From Candidatus Sabulitectum sp. (GTDB taxonomy: Bacteria > Fermentibacterota > Fermentibacteria > Fermentibacterales > Fermentibacteraceae): a DNA stretch of 15,516 nucleotides. Below are positions 7,272 to 13,955 of the stretch, piece after piece (position 1 is the first letter of the stretch; each line of letters starts with the position of its first letter). The notes beneath the pieces were generated by a model that had not been told where the DNA came from, ran no database searches, and worked only from the letters and a program-made list of their open reading frames with translations. The DNA is taken from positions 1 through 15,516 of the forward strand of contig JAGLDB010000022.1 of the NCBI GenBank assembly GCA_023145935.1, given 5' to 3'. The translations under genes and the position numbers were made by a program.

Positions 7272-8300
7272 TTACTGAATCCTTTCTGAATTCTCAAGTC
7301 TGGTTGAATACATATTTTTGTAATACTCGCGGAATTCTCCGGACTTGATCGCCTGCCACCACTTTGGATTATCACGATACCAATCCACGGTAAGAGCAAT
7401 ACCTGTTTGAAAATCTGTTTCCGGTTTCCAGTTCAGTTCTTTTCTAGCGCGGGAGATGTCCACAGCGTACCGGCGGTCGTGCCCCGGTCTGTCTTCTACA
7501 AATCTCACAAGCGAAGGATCGGCACCTGTGGCTTCAAGAATGGAAAAAGTAACCTTTTTGTTTGTCATTTCCTGTCCGTCACCAATGTTGTAGATACGGC
7601 CCGGCTGGCCCTTTTCGATCGCTGCAACAAGAGCGCTGCAATGATCCGTAACGAACAACCAGTCTCTTATGTTCCCGCCATCGCCGTACAGCGGTAGTCT
7701 TTCCCCTTGGAAAGCATTTGTAATAAAGAGAGGAACGAGTTTCTCCGGGTACTGGTGAGGCCCGTAATTGTTGGAAGCACGGGTAATTACAACAGGTACA
7801 CCGAAAGTGGAGAAATAGCTCATTGCAAGAAGCTCGCCACCGGCTTTCGAGGCAGAATAGGGGCTTCTTGGATCCAGCGGGTCTTCTTCCCTGGACCTTC
7901 CATTCTCAACGCTTCCATACACCTCGTCTGTAGATATCTGGAGGAAGACTTTTCTTGAATCGTCTTTTTTGAATTCCTCAAGAAGAACCCTTACCCCTTC
8001 CACATCTGTTCTAACAAAAGCGGCCGGATCATCAATGGATCGGTCAACATGTGTTTCTGCTGCAAAATTAACCACCCCGCCGCAGCCGGACATGGCTTCT
8101 TGAACAGCGGCAGGATCACAGATATCACCCTTGATGAATCTGTATTTTTCCGAACCTTCGAAATCAGATAGATTTTCTCTTCTGCCTGCATAGGTAAGCT
8201 TGTCAAGCACTGTCACTGACCAATCCGGACGATGACTCATCACATACTTCACAAAATTAGTACCGATAAAACCTGCTCCTCCAGTAACAAGAAGATCCAT
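7272..8300 (-). CDS. rfbB: dTDP-glucose 4,6-dehydratase (RmlB)
   Basis: A 342-residue short-chain dehydrogenase/reductase converting dTDP-glucose to dTDP-4-keto-6-deoxyglucose. It shows the Rossmann motif GGAGFIGTNF at about 7-16, LDKLTYAGRRENL (about 32-44), NFAAETHVDRSI (about 78-89), the catalytic ISTDEVYG with Asp125 and Glu126, and YSASKAGGE with Tyr148 and Lys152. Further family blocks are RASNNYGPHQYPEKLVPLFI and YGDGGNIRDWLFVTDHC. The C-terminal region continues past the usual end with a slightly basic tail. Its ATG shares one base with the rfbA stop (TGATG), and AAAGGA stands five bases upstream. rmlC and rmlD are not next to it, so the keto-sugar may feed another branch (amino- or other 6-deoxy sugars) or use partners encoded elsewhere. 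Confidence 0.97.
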   Translation of the reverse strand: MDLLVTGGAGFIGTNFVKYVMSHRPDWSVTVLDKLTYAGRRENLSDFEGSEKYRFIKGDICDPAAVQEAMSGCGGVVNFAAETHVDRSIDDPAAFVRTDVEGVRVLLEEFKKDDSRKVFLQISTDEVYGSVENGRSREEDPLDPRSPYSASKAGGELLAMSYFSTFGVPVVITRASNNYGPHQYPEKLVPLFITNAFQGERLPLYGDGGNIRDWLFVTDHCSALVAAIEKGQPGRIYNIGDGQEMTNKKVTFSILEATGADPSLVRFVEDRPGHDRRYAVDISRARKELNWKPETDFQTGIALTVDWYRDNPKWWQAIKSGEFREYYKNMYSTRLENSERIQ

Positions 8301-9028
8301 CAGATTCCTTTCCGTATCTCAGCTGCCCGGTTGTTGGCTTCCAGAAGATTATCTATGCTGGCTCCGCAGTCAGACCACCACCCGCTGATCTCATCAGCCT
8401 GCATCTCGCCACGGTGAATATAGGCATTATTAAGGTCAGTTACCTCCAGTTCACCCCTTAGGGAAGGCTGCAACTCATTAATAATGTCAAATGCCTTATT
8501 GTCATACATATACACTCCAATGACAGCAAAGTCACTTGCGGGGTTGTCCGGCTTTTCCACAATGGAAACAACTTTGCCGTTGACAATTTCCGCCACACCG
8601 TAATCTCTGGGGTCTTTAACTCTCTTGAATAGAATTCTCGCGCCGGAGGCCTGCTGTCTGAAAGATTTAACATGACTTGCAATGGAATTCTCCAGAATGT
8701 TATCTCCAAGAATCACCACGAAACTTTCTCCTCCGATAAATGCTCTTGCCAGACCGATGGCCTGAGCAATTCCACCCTCTCCTGTCTGATATGCATAGTT
8801 CAAACTCCGGAAACCAAATTCTCTTCCATCTCCCAGCAGCTGCATGAAGCTTCCTGCGCTGTTTCCTCCGGTAACCACCATGACATCCCTGATCCCTGCG
8901 TCAGCAAGGGTTTGAAGCGGATAGTAGATCATAGGTCTGTCGTAAACCGGAAGAAGATGCTTGTTTGTAATGCTTGTGAGAGGTCTCAATCTGGTTCCAA
9001 GACCTCCTGCCAGAACAACGCCCTTCAT
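8300..9028 (-). CDS. rfbA: Glucose-1-phosphate thymidylyltransferase (RmlA, short form)
   Basis: A 242-residue nucleotidyltransferase making dTDP-glucose from dTTP and glucose-1-phosphate, the substrate of the next gene. The nucleotide-binding signature GGLGTRLRPLTSITNKHLLP opens the protein, followed by PMIYYPL at about 32-38. Metal-binding Asp109 is in VILGDN, EKPDNPAS starts at about 158, and Asp220 falls in WWSDCGASIDNL. RGELEVTDLNNAYI (191-204) is typical of the family. It lacks the C-terminal extension of enterobacterial RmlA (about 290 residues) and fits the short subfamily. A perfect AAGGAG site overlaps the stop of the preceding propeller gene, six bases before the ATG. The adjacent rfbB makes the dTDP-glucose assignment strong; another sugar-1-phosphate specificity is less likely. 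Confidence 0.95.
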   Translation of the reverse strand: MKGVVLAGGLGTRLRPLTSITNKHLLPVYDRPMIYYPLQTLADAGIRDVMVVTGGNSAGSFMQLLGDGREFGFRSLNYAYQTGEGGIAQAIGLARAFIGGESFVVILGDNILENSIASHVKSFRQQASGARILFKRVKDPRDYGVAEIVNGKVVSIVEKPDNPASDFAVIGVYMYDNKAFDIINELQPSLRGELEVTDLNNAYIHRGEMQADEISGWWSDCGASIDNLLEANNRAAEIRKGI

Positions 9029-9034
9029 ATCAAA

Positions 9035-9040
9035 CTCCTT
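9035..9040 (-). promoter_or_regulatory. Ribosome binding site of rfbA
   Basis: AAGGAG, six bases before the rfbA ATG and overlapping the TAA stop of the propeller gene. It is the strongest Shine-Dalgarno sequence in the operon and sits at its widest gap (10 bp), suggesting independent re-initiation at this junction rather than simple stop/start coupling. Confidence 0.8.
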
Positions 9041-11192
9041 ATCTTACAAGTGCAAATTTCAGTAATCCCGCTTCTTTATCCAACTGGTCTATGTGCAGGA
9101 AGTAAATTCCTGATGCTGCAGGATCGCCATCATTGTTCAAACCATCCCAGGCTATATCATCGCGACCAGCGGATAGAAACTCGAAGACAAGAGAACCGTT
9201 CAGATCATAGATCCTGATCCGGGCAGGTGTATCGGGAATCCCTGCAACGCCAAGTATATCGCCATTGCCTGGCATGAACGGGTCGGGATAGACCACGGCA
9301 ATTGAGCCATTACCGGAAAGACCTGACTCCAGTGCTCCCTGCCAGAAACCATGATCGGTGGCCATCCAGAGATTACCGTTATCACTGTCCACTGCAAAAG
9401 CGTAAATGTTGCCCTCTATCAACGGGCTGTTGAATGTGGTGTATTCCTCAATGGTGCCTGATGCTCTAAAGAATCTTTTCAGCCCTTCGCCGGTGGAAAC
9501 CCATACACTTCCCAGAGCATCGCATTTGAGAGCGATCACTCCCATGTCAATCTCGTTGACTTCTATAACGATCCCGTCCTGGATATATGCCAGACCTGAT
9601 GCTGTGCCTGCATATACCACGCCGGAACGGTCCATGGCCAGAGAAGTCACAAGGGAAGAGGGAAGACCGTCCTGAGTGGTATACGACTCTCTTACCTCTC
9701 GAAGATCGCCGTCGACATAGGCAAGACCGCCATCTGTTCCGACCCAGCAGTATCTTCCGCCGGTTGGCAGTACAGCGTTAACTTCCTTGCTTGGCAAGCC
9801 GGAGGAACCAGTGATGCTCACAAACGATGTGACGGTTGAGTCACCGGGAGTCCAGGTCAATCGACTCACTCCACTGGTTTCAGTTTCAAAAAGCGTTCTG
9901 TGGCCGAACCATACTGTGTTCTCATCCCCCTGTTCAGCACAGAACACTCTGTCATTCACAAGGCCATCGTTGCTGTCAAAGTGAATTGTGTTTGCAACGG
10001 TCCCATCCTGCCACGAAAGCCAGTCAATGCCATAGCCAACTGAAGAGACAAACACTCCGCTTCCAGACGGGCAGATGGCAAAACTCTGAGTGGCATATGT
10101 CATAAACTGTGTTACTGACTGCCACTGCCCGCCTGCAAGTACCGAAGCTCCTGCACGGTTGCTTGAAGTCCAGATACTGCCGTCAGAAAGAATAGTGCAA
10201 CCTCTCAGATCATTGGATACAGGGCCGGATTCCGGAAAGGTTCTTCTCCATGAGCCACTGTCACGAAGGGTGGCCAGTCCGGCTCCTGAAAGCCTGTTGT
10301 CAGCGTATGTATTGGCCAGGACACCGCACAATATGTTGTTATACCACACAAGACCCGTAAGCGCATTTCCATGCAGGTTCGAGTGGTAACCCTGCCATAC
10401 TCCGTTCTTCAGAATAAAACACTGATTTGTACAACCCACTGCAAGCCCGTCTGGTCCCCAGGCTATGGACGAAATATTTCCGCTTGGAAAGAGAAGCTCC
10501 TTCTCCCATTGCTGACCCGGTGGTTTAAAGAACAGCCCTGCAGTTGTAGCTACCCAGAGGGTATCATTCTGCCATTCCATTGCTGTAATTGAGACAGGAT
10601 CGATGTTTTGAGCAACCCATGAGGTTTCTTCACCAGGGTCGGCTGATTTGGCAAGAAAGACAAGGCCGGCTGTTGTGCCAACATACAGACCTGAATCTGA
10701 AGGGGAAAGACAGGTAACATTGTCTGACGGAAGACCTCCATTGGTGGAAAGCGTGTTGAACGTTTCAAAGAAACCGAATTCTCTGATACACAAGCCCTGT
10801 GTGGTTGCTGCATAGATAACAGAATCCGCAAAAGTTTGATTGATACCCAGATTCAAGGGAAGGCCATCAATTTGATTGAAATGGGTTTTTTGTCCATCCG
10901 GGGTGAACATGTCTATTCCGCCACCGTTCATTGATACCCACAAATTTCCTGATTGATCGTAGTTCACATGGGAAACCCTGTCGTATGATAGCTTACCGGG
11001 AAATGTCCAGCCGGAATCCGCAACAAGTTCCTCCCCTGTTTCGGAGTAGTGAGAAAAGAGAAGACCACCTGAAGTGGCTGCCAGAACAACATCACCTTTG
11101 ATAATAATTCCGTTGCCCCCGCCGTAATGAGGGAAGTGTTCCCACTGGGTCACTCTTCCGAAAAGGGCGGCAAAAATAAGAAAAATGCTCAC
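9039..11192 (-). CDS. Exported beta-propeller protein with FlgD-like C-terminal domain (PorZ-like architecture)
   Basis: A protein of about 717 residues that I cannot name with certainty. A hydrophobic leader (about 1-16) is followed by many two-component-type propeller blades, each with patterns such as GNLWVSMNGGGIDMF, LYVGTTAGLVFL, LWVATTAGLFF, YCWVGTDGGLAYV, VYAGTASGLAYI and VWVSTGEGLKRF. I count about 12-14 such units, enough for two seven-bladed propellers. The last 85 residues (about 633-717) form a FlgD/T9SS-like sandwich: YPDPFMPGNGD, IRIYDLNGSLVFEF, WDGLNNDGDPAASGIYFL, ending LLKFALVR. Such tails are used for export to the surface or extracellular space in FCB bacteria. Unlike true regulators it has no kinase or DNA-binding domain. 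The GTG start is preferred because GGAGG lies seven bases upstream and it forms a GTGA overlap; an ATG at 11210 would add six residues, one of them a basic residue that would suit a signal peptide. Two propellers plus a C-terminal sandwich recall PorZ. Confidence 0.75.
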   Translation of the reverse strand: MSIFLIFAALFGRVTQWEHFPHYGGGNGIIIKGDVVLAATSGGLLFSHYSETGEELVADSGWTFPGKLSYDRVSHVNYDQSGNLWVSMNGGGIDMFTPDGQKTHFNQIDGLPLNLGINQTFADSVIYAATTQGLCIREFGFFETFNTLSTNGGLPSDNVTCLSPSDSGLYVGTTAGLVFLAKSADPGEETSWVAQNIDPVSITAMEWQNDTLWVATTAGLFFKPPGQQWEKELLFPSGNISSIAWGPDGLAVGCTNQCFILKNGVWQGYHSNLHGNALTGLVWYNNILCGVLANTYADNRLSGAGLATLRDSGSWRRTFPESGPVSNDLRGCTILSDGSIWTSSNRAGASVLAGGQWQSVTQFMTYATQSFAICPSGSGVFVSSVGYGIDWLSWQDGTVANTIHFDSNDGLVNDRVFCAEQGDENTVWFGHRTLFETETSGVSRLTWTPGDSTVTSFVSITGSSGLPSKEVNAVLPTGGRYCWVGTDGGLAYVDGDLREVRESYTTQDGLPSSLVTSLAMDRSGVVYAGTASGLAYIQDGIVIEVNEIDMGVIALKCDALGSVWVSTGEGLKRFFRASGTIEEYTTFNSPLIEGNIYAFAVDSDNGNLWMATDHGFWQGALESGLSGNGSIAVVYPDPFMPGNGDILGVAGIPDTPARIRIYDLNGSLVFEFLSAGRDDIAWDGLNNDGDPAASGIYFLHIDQLDKEAGLLKFALVR

Positions 11193-12118
11193 AGTCTTTC
11201 CTCCCACCATTTGTAAAGCAGCTCAAGGCTTTTCTCAAGGGAATTTTCAGGGGTCCAGCCAAGAGTCTTCAGTTTAGCCGGACTGCCTATCTGGCAAAAC
11301 TGATCTTCCTGGCGAAGAAGCTTCGGATCAATTGTCGTGCTGAGCCCTGCCCCGGAAATATTCGTTACAAGAGCTAGAAGATCCCCTATGGAATTCCCGT
11401 TGCCTGAACAGACATTGTATACTTCTCCGTGTTGACCGTTTGCAAGAAGAGAGGCATAGGCCATAACGACATCATCAATGTATAGATAGTCTCTTACCGC
11501 ATTAAGGTTTCCCGTGCTGATCACTCCTCCGCCTGACCTGACAGAACGGATGACCCTTCTACAGAAGGATGGCAGAACAAAGTGCCCTGCCTGTCCCGGG
11601 CCGAAATGAGGGAATGAGCGTGCGATCACATTCTGAACCCCGGAGTTACTTATCAGTTTTTCTGCTTCGAGTTTACTTTCGCCGTAAGGGCTTTGGGGAT
11701 CAAGCGGAGATAACTCAGTCAGTATATCTTTAGAGGGTTTGTAAACCTCTGCTGAGCTTGCAAAGAGCAGCATCGCGTCCCCGGTTACTTTCTTCAGCCA
11801 GCGAAGAACGCTTCGGGTTCCCTCATAATTAACACTCATAACCTTTTTTTTACTGGTATGCGAATGAGCAACAGAGCTGAGCCCTGCCAGATGGATAACA
11901 TACCGTACCTGCCCCAGAGAGCCGGGAGGAGGGCCTGGAAGCTCCCAGGAAATTCTTCTTACCCCTTCAGGAGCCTGAAAGCCAGCATTGATATCTGTGG
12001 CAATATCTCCTTTAGCAAAATGGAAGAGCTTCATGAGCCTTTGGCCCACAAAACCCGCTGCACCTGTGACAAGGACAGGTCCATCATCAAGGGTAAAATT
12101 ACCTATGACTCTGCTCAA
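11189..12118 (-). CDS. NAD-dependent nucleotide-sugar epimerase/reductase, GDP-4-keto-6-deoxymannose reductase-like
   Basis: A 309-residue extended short-chain dehydrogenase/reductase. The dinucleotide motif GAAGFVGQ (19-26) follows a short N-terminal extension. SSAEVY (121-126) and YGESK with Tyr145 and Lys149 form the active site. Features shared with Rmd, which reduces GDP-4-keto-6-deoxymannose to GDP-D-rhamnose, are RSFPHFGPGQAGHFVLPSF (168-186), GNLNAVRDYLYIDDVV (203-218), GEVYNVCSG (231-239), a DP-x-LLR-x-ED stretch at about 264-272, and GWTPE at about 287-291. A plain UDP-sugar 4-epimerase would lack the GPGQ block. The start is TTG in a TTGA overlap with murB, with GGGAG seven bases upstream. 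GDP-mannose 4,6-dehydratase, needed for its substrate, is not in the window. The family is certain; the exact substrate is moderately supported. Confidence 0.85.
   Translation of the reverse strand: MSRVIGNFTLDDGPVLVTGAAGFVGQRLMKLFHFAKGDIATDINAGFQAPEGVRRISWELPGPPPGSLGQVRYVIHLAGLSSVAHSHTSKKKVMSVNYEGTRSVLRWLKKVTGDAMLLFASSAEVYKPSKDILTELSPLDPQSPYGESKLEAEKLISNSGVQNVIARSFPHFGPGQAGHFVLPSFCRRVIRSVRSGGGVISTGNLNAVRDYLYIDDVVMAYASLLANGQHGEVYNVCSGNGNSIGDLLALVTNISGAGLSTTIDPKLLRQEDQFCQIGSPAKLKTLGWTPENSLEKSLELLYKWWEERL
11199..11205 (-). promoter_or_regulatory. Ribosome binding site deciding the propeller gene start
   Basis: GGGAGGA lies six bases before the GTG at 11192-11190. The alternative ATG at 11210 lies upstream of this site and has no Shine-Dalgarno sequence of its own, so the GTG start with a 4-bp overlap is favoured. 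Confidence 0.7.
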
Positions 12119-13020
12119 TTGATTTCTCCCAGTTGTCTGATCTCTCTTTTCAATGAAATTCCACTTGCCTGTCTTACCCTGAGGATCACATGATCTATCA
12201 GCTGCATCACATCAGAACTTGTTGCTCCACCGGTGTTCTCGATGAAATTTGCATGGACGGAGGAAACAACTGCTCCTCCTATACGGATTCCTTTTAAACC
12301 GCAATCCTCGATCAGCTTCCCCGGGGGAGGTCCGCCTTCAGGTCGGCGAAATACACTTCCGGCATTGGGTACCTGAAGCGGGAACTTCTCTCTTCTCAAT
12401 TCAAGAATTTTCCGGGCTTCTCTTCGAAGGTCTGCTCGGTTTTCACCTTTATCAGAAAGCTTTAAAGTCACGCTTACAACCACAGAGTCGTCATTCTGGA
12501 ATCGACTGGTTCTGTAAGCAAAACCACAGTCTCCTGCTGTAAGATAATCAATCGAGCCCCTGGCATGAACCACGGTGACCTCTTTCACCAGTTCTGATAT
12601 GGAAGAACCGTAAGCACCTGCATTCATAAAAACAGCTCCACCTGCTGTGCCTGGAATACCCACTGCAAAAGCCAGACCCCCCAGACCCAGAGAGCAGGCA
12701 GCACCTGCCATAGATGGAAGGTGAGCACCGCCTCCGGCGGTAAGAATGAGCCCGTTGAATGAGAATTCTGCAAGTTTTCCCCGGAGCAGAACAACCACAC
12801 CGTGCCACCCTTCCGTGGGAGCAAGAAGATTTGAGCCTTTGCCCACCACAACCCATGGAAGTGAATTCTCAGAGAGGAATCCTATTGTGTCCTGCAGCTC
12901 CTTAGCGGTGTTCACCATAACTGAAGCAGCAGGGCCGCCGATGCCCCATGTTGTGTATTCAGCCAGCTCTATAACACGAAACCTGTCAGGGGCGATCTTC
13001 ATTGCCTTATCAAAGATCAT
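12115..13020 (-). CDS. murB: UDP-N-acetylenolpyruvoylglucosamine reductase (MurB, type II)
   Basis: A 301-residue FAD enzyme that reduces UDP-GlcNAc-enolpyruvate to UDP-MurNAc with NADPH, the second committed step of peptidoglycan precursor synthesis. FAD-binding features are YTTWGIGGPA (22-31), VVVGKGSNLLAP (57-68) and AVGIPGTAGGAVFMNAGAYG (119-138). Catalytic residues are Arg170 in AYRTSRF, the proton donor Ser222 in NAGSVFRRP, and Glu293 in REIRQLG. PPPGKLIEDCGLKG and HANFIENTGGA complete the family pattern. The absence of the extra tyrosine loop of E. coli MurB and the length of about 300 fit type II. It sits between a glycosyltransferase (ATGA overlap) and the Rmd-like gene (TTGA overlap), rather than with murC, ftsQ or other cell-wall genes. 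It looks fully functional; it may be the only murB or a second copy. Confidence 0.97.
   Translation of the reverse strand: MIFDKAMKIAPDRFRVIELAEYTTWGIGGPAASVMVNTAKELQDTIGFLSENSLPWVVVGKGSNLLAPTEGWHGVVVLLRGKLAEFSFNGLILTAGGGAHLPSMAGAACSLGLGGLAFAVGIPGTAGGAVFMNAGAYGSSISELVKEVTVVHARGSIDYLTAGDCGFAYRTSRFQNDDSVVVSVTLKLSDKGENRADLRREARKILELRREKFPLQVPNAGSVFRRPEGGPPPGKLIEDCGLKGIRIGGAVVSSVHANFIENTGGATSSDVMQLIDHVILRVRQASGISLKREIRQLGEIN
12126..12130 (-). promoter_or_regulatory. Ribosome binding site supporting a TTG start
   Basis: GGGAG, seven bases before the TTG at 12118-12116 and inside the end of murB. It supports the rare start codon of the Rmd-like gene; no in-frame ATG is available near the Rossmann motif. 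Confidence 0.65.
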
Positions 13021-13955
13021 TTTCGGTAATCACCTCCGCGAAGTCCGATAAGGCAAGCCCCCACAGCTAGATATGTAAATAGAATAGAAGGTCTGCCGTG
13101 TTTCTCTGCATATTTCAGGACTGCTCTGTACACAGATCCCGTAAGCGCCCCCCGGGTGAGCATCCTCATAAAACAGAGATGACCCGGCTTTGAAAACAGA
13201 GGTTCCACCCACTGGCTGCCCAGCAACCGGTTAATATCGGGATGTTTATCAAGCATGTATCTCAAACCTGTTCCACCGTATTCAAGCATTTTTTCGGAGT
13301 GTTTACGCACAGAAACATCATCCAGGTGATCTACTGCCAGATCCGGTTCCCAGTAGAAGGATACACCGGACTGGTGCAACCGGTAACCCAGTTCGGTATC
13401 CTCACCACCGTAACGGTTTATGGCAGTGTCAAACCCTCCAGCCTCTTCAAGAATGGTACGGGTGATGGAAAGATTTCCTGTGATGAAGTAATTCCACGGG
13501 AATTCGCCAGCAGCAGCATTTCCCATAGCTCTGCTGTCAAACCATTTCTGCCATGGAGTAGCTTTATCGCTATACGCATTGACCCTTCGGCCCATAACAA
13601 CATCGGAGCCTGTTTCGTGACGGATCTCAAGATGTCTTCTAAGAAGAGATGGAGCAAACTCAAGATCTGCATCCATAAGCAGTGCTACACGGGCTTCAGA
13701 TGCTTTCAATGCCTGGTTTCTGGCTTTTGGTCTGACGCCGCCCGGATAAATTCTTAACACCTTCAAAGAACAAAGATCCGGAAGTTCTTCCAGCTGCCGG
13801 GAGAATTCCTGTGCAACAGGGATATCGCTTCCATCATCTGCTATAACAAGTTCCCACGGGTTTTGAATATCTTGAGCAGCAAGGCTTCCAAGGAATCTGA
13901 TGAATGTTTCACCGCCATTTTTTACCGGAACCAGAACGGAGATCTCAGGTATCAT
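13017..13955 (-). CDS. GT2 family glycosyltransferase
   Basis: A 312-residue GT-A fold enzyme that should add one sugar to the growing lipid-linked glycan on the cytoplasmic face. The nucleotide-binding start ISVLVPVKNGGETFI is followed by IADDGSD (Asp40, Asp41). The metal-binding MDADLEF includes Asp95 and Asp97. YFITGNLSITR at about 156-166 and RYGGEDTELGYRL at about 181-193 (ED acidic pair, probable catalytic base) are typical of chondroitin- and rhamnosyl-transferase-like GT2 enzymes. The C-terminal 60 residues contain a mildly hydrophobic stretch (SILFTYLAVGACLIGL), perhaps a membrane anchor. It starts 11 bp inside the upstream flippase gene, with GGAAGG eight bases before the ATG. Donor and acceptor cannot be told from sequence. 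Confidence 0.9.
   Translation of the reverse strand: MIPEISVLVPVKNGGETFIRFLGSLAAQDIQNPWELVIADDGSDIPVAQEFSRQLEELPDLCSLKVLRIYPGGVRPKARNQALKASEARVALLMDADLEFAPSLLRRHLEIRHETGSDVVMGRRVNAYSDKATPWQKWFDSRAMGNAAAGEFPWNYFITGNLSITRTILEEAGGFDTAINRYGGEDTELGYRLHQSGVSFYWEPDLAVDHLDDVSVRKHSEKMLEYGGTGLRYMLDKHPDINRLLGSQWVEPLFSKPGHLCFMRMLTRGALTGSVYRAVLKYAEKHGRPSILFTYLAVGACLIGLRGGDYRK

Noticed and set aside
9039..11192. Reading the propeller protein as a hybrid two-component regulator
   Set aside because: Although the blades resemble two-component propellers, no Y_Y_Y, histidine kinase, receiver or DNA-binding domain follows; the protein ends in a FlgD-like export domain.
12318..12334. GC-rich palindrome CCCCGGGG with flanks
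   Set aside because: It lies in the murB region coding for the conserved Gly/Pro-rich segment, which explains the composition without a regulatory role.
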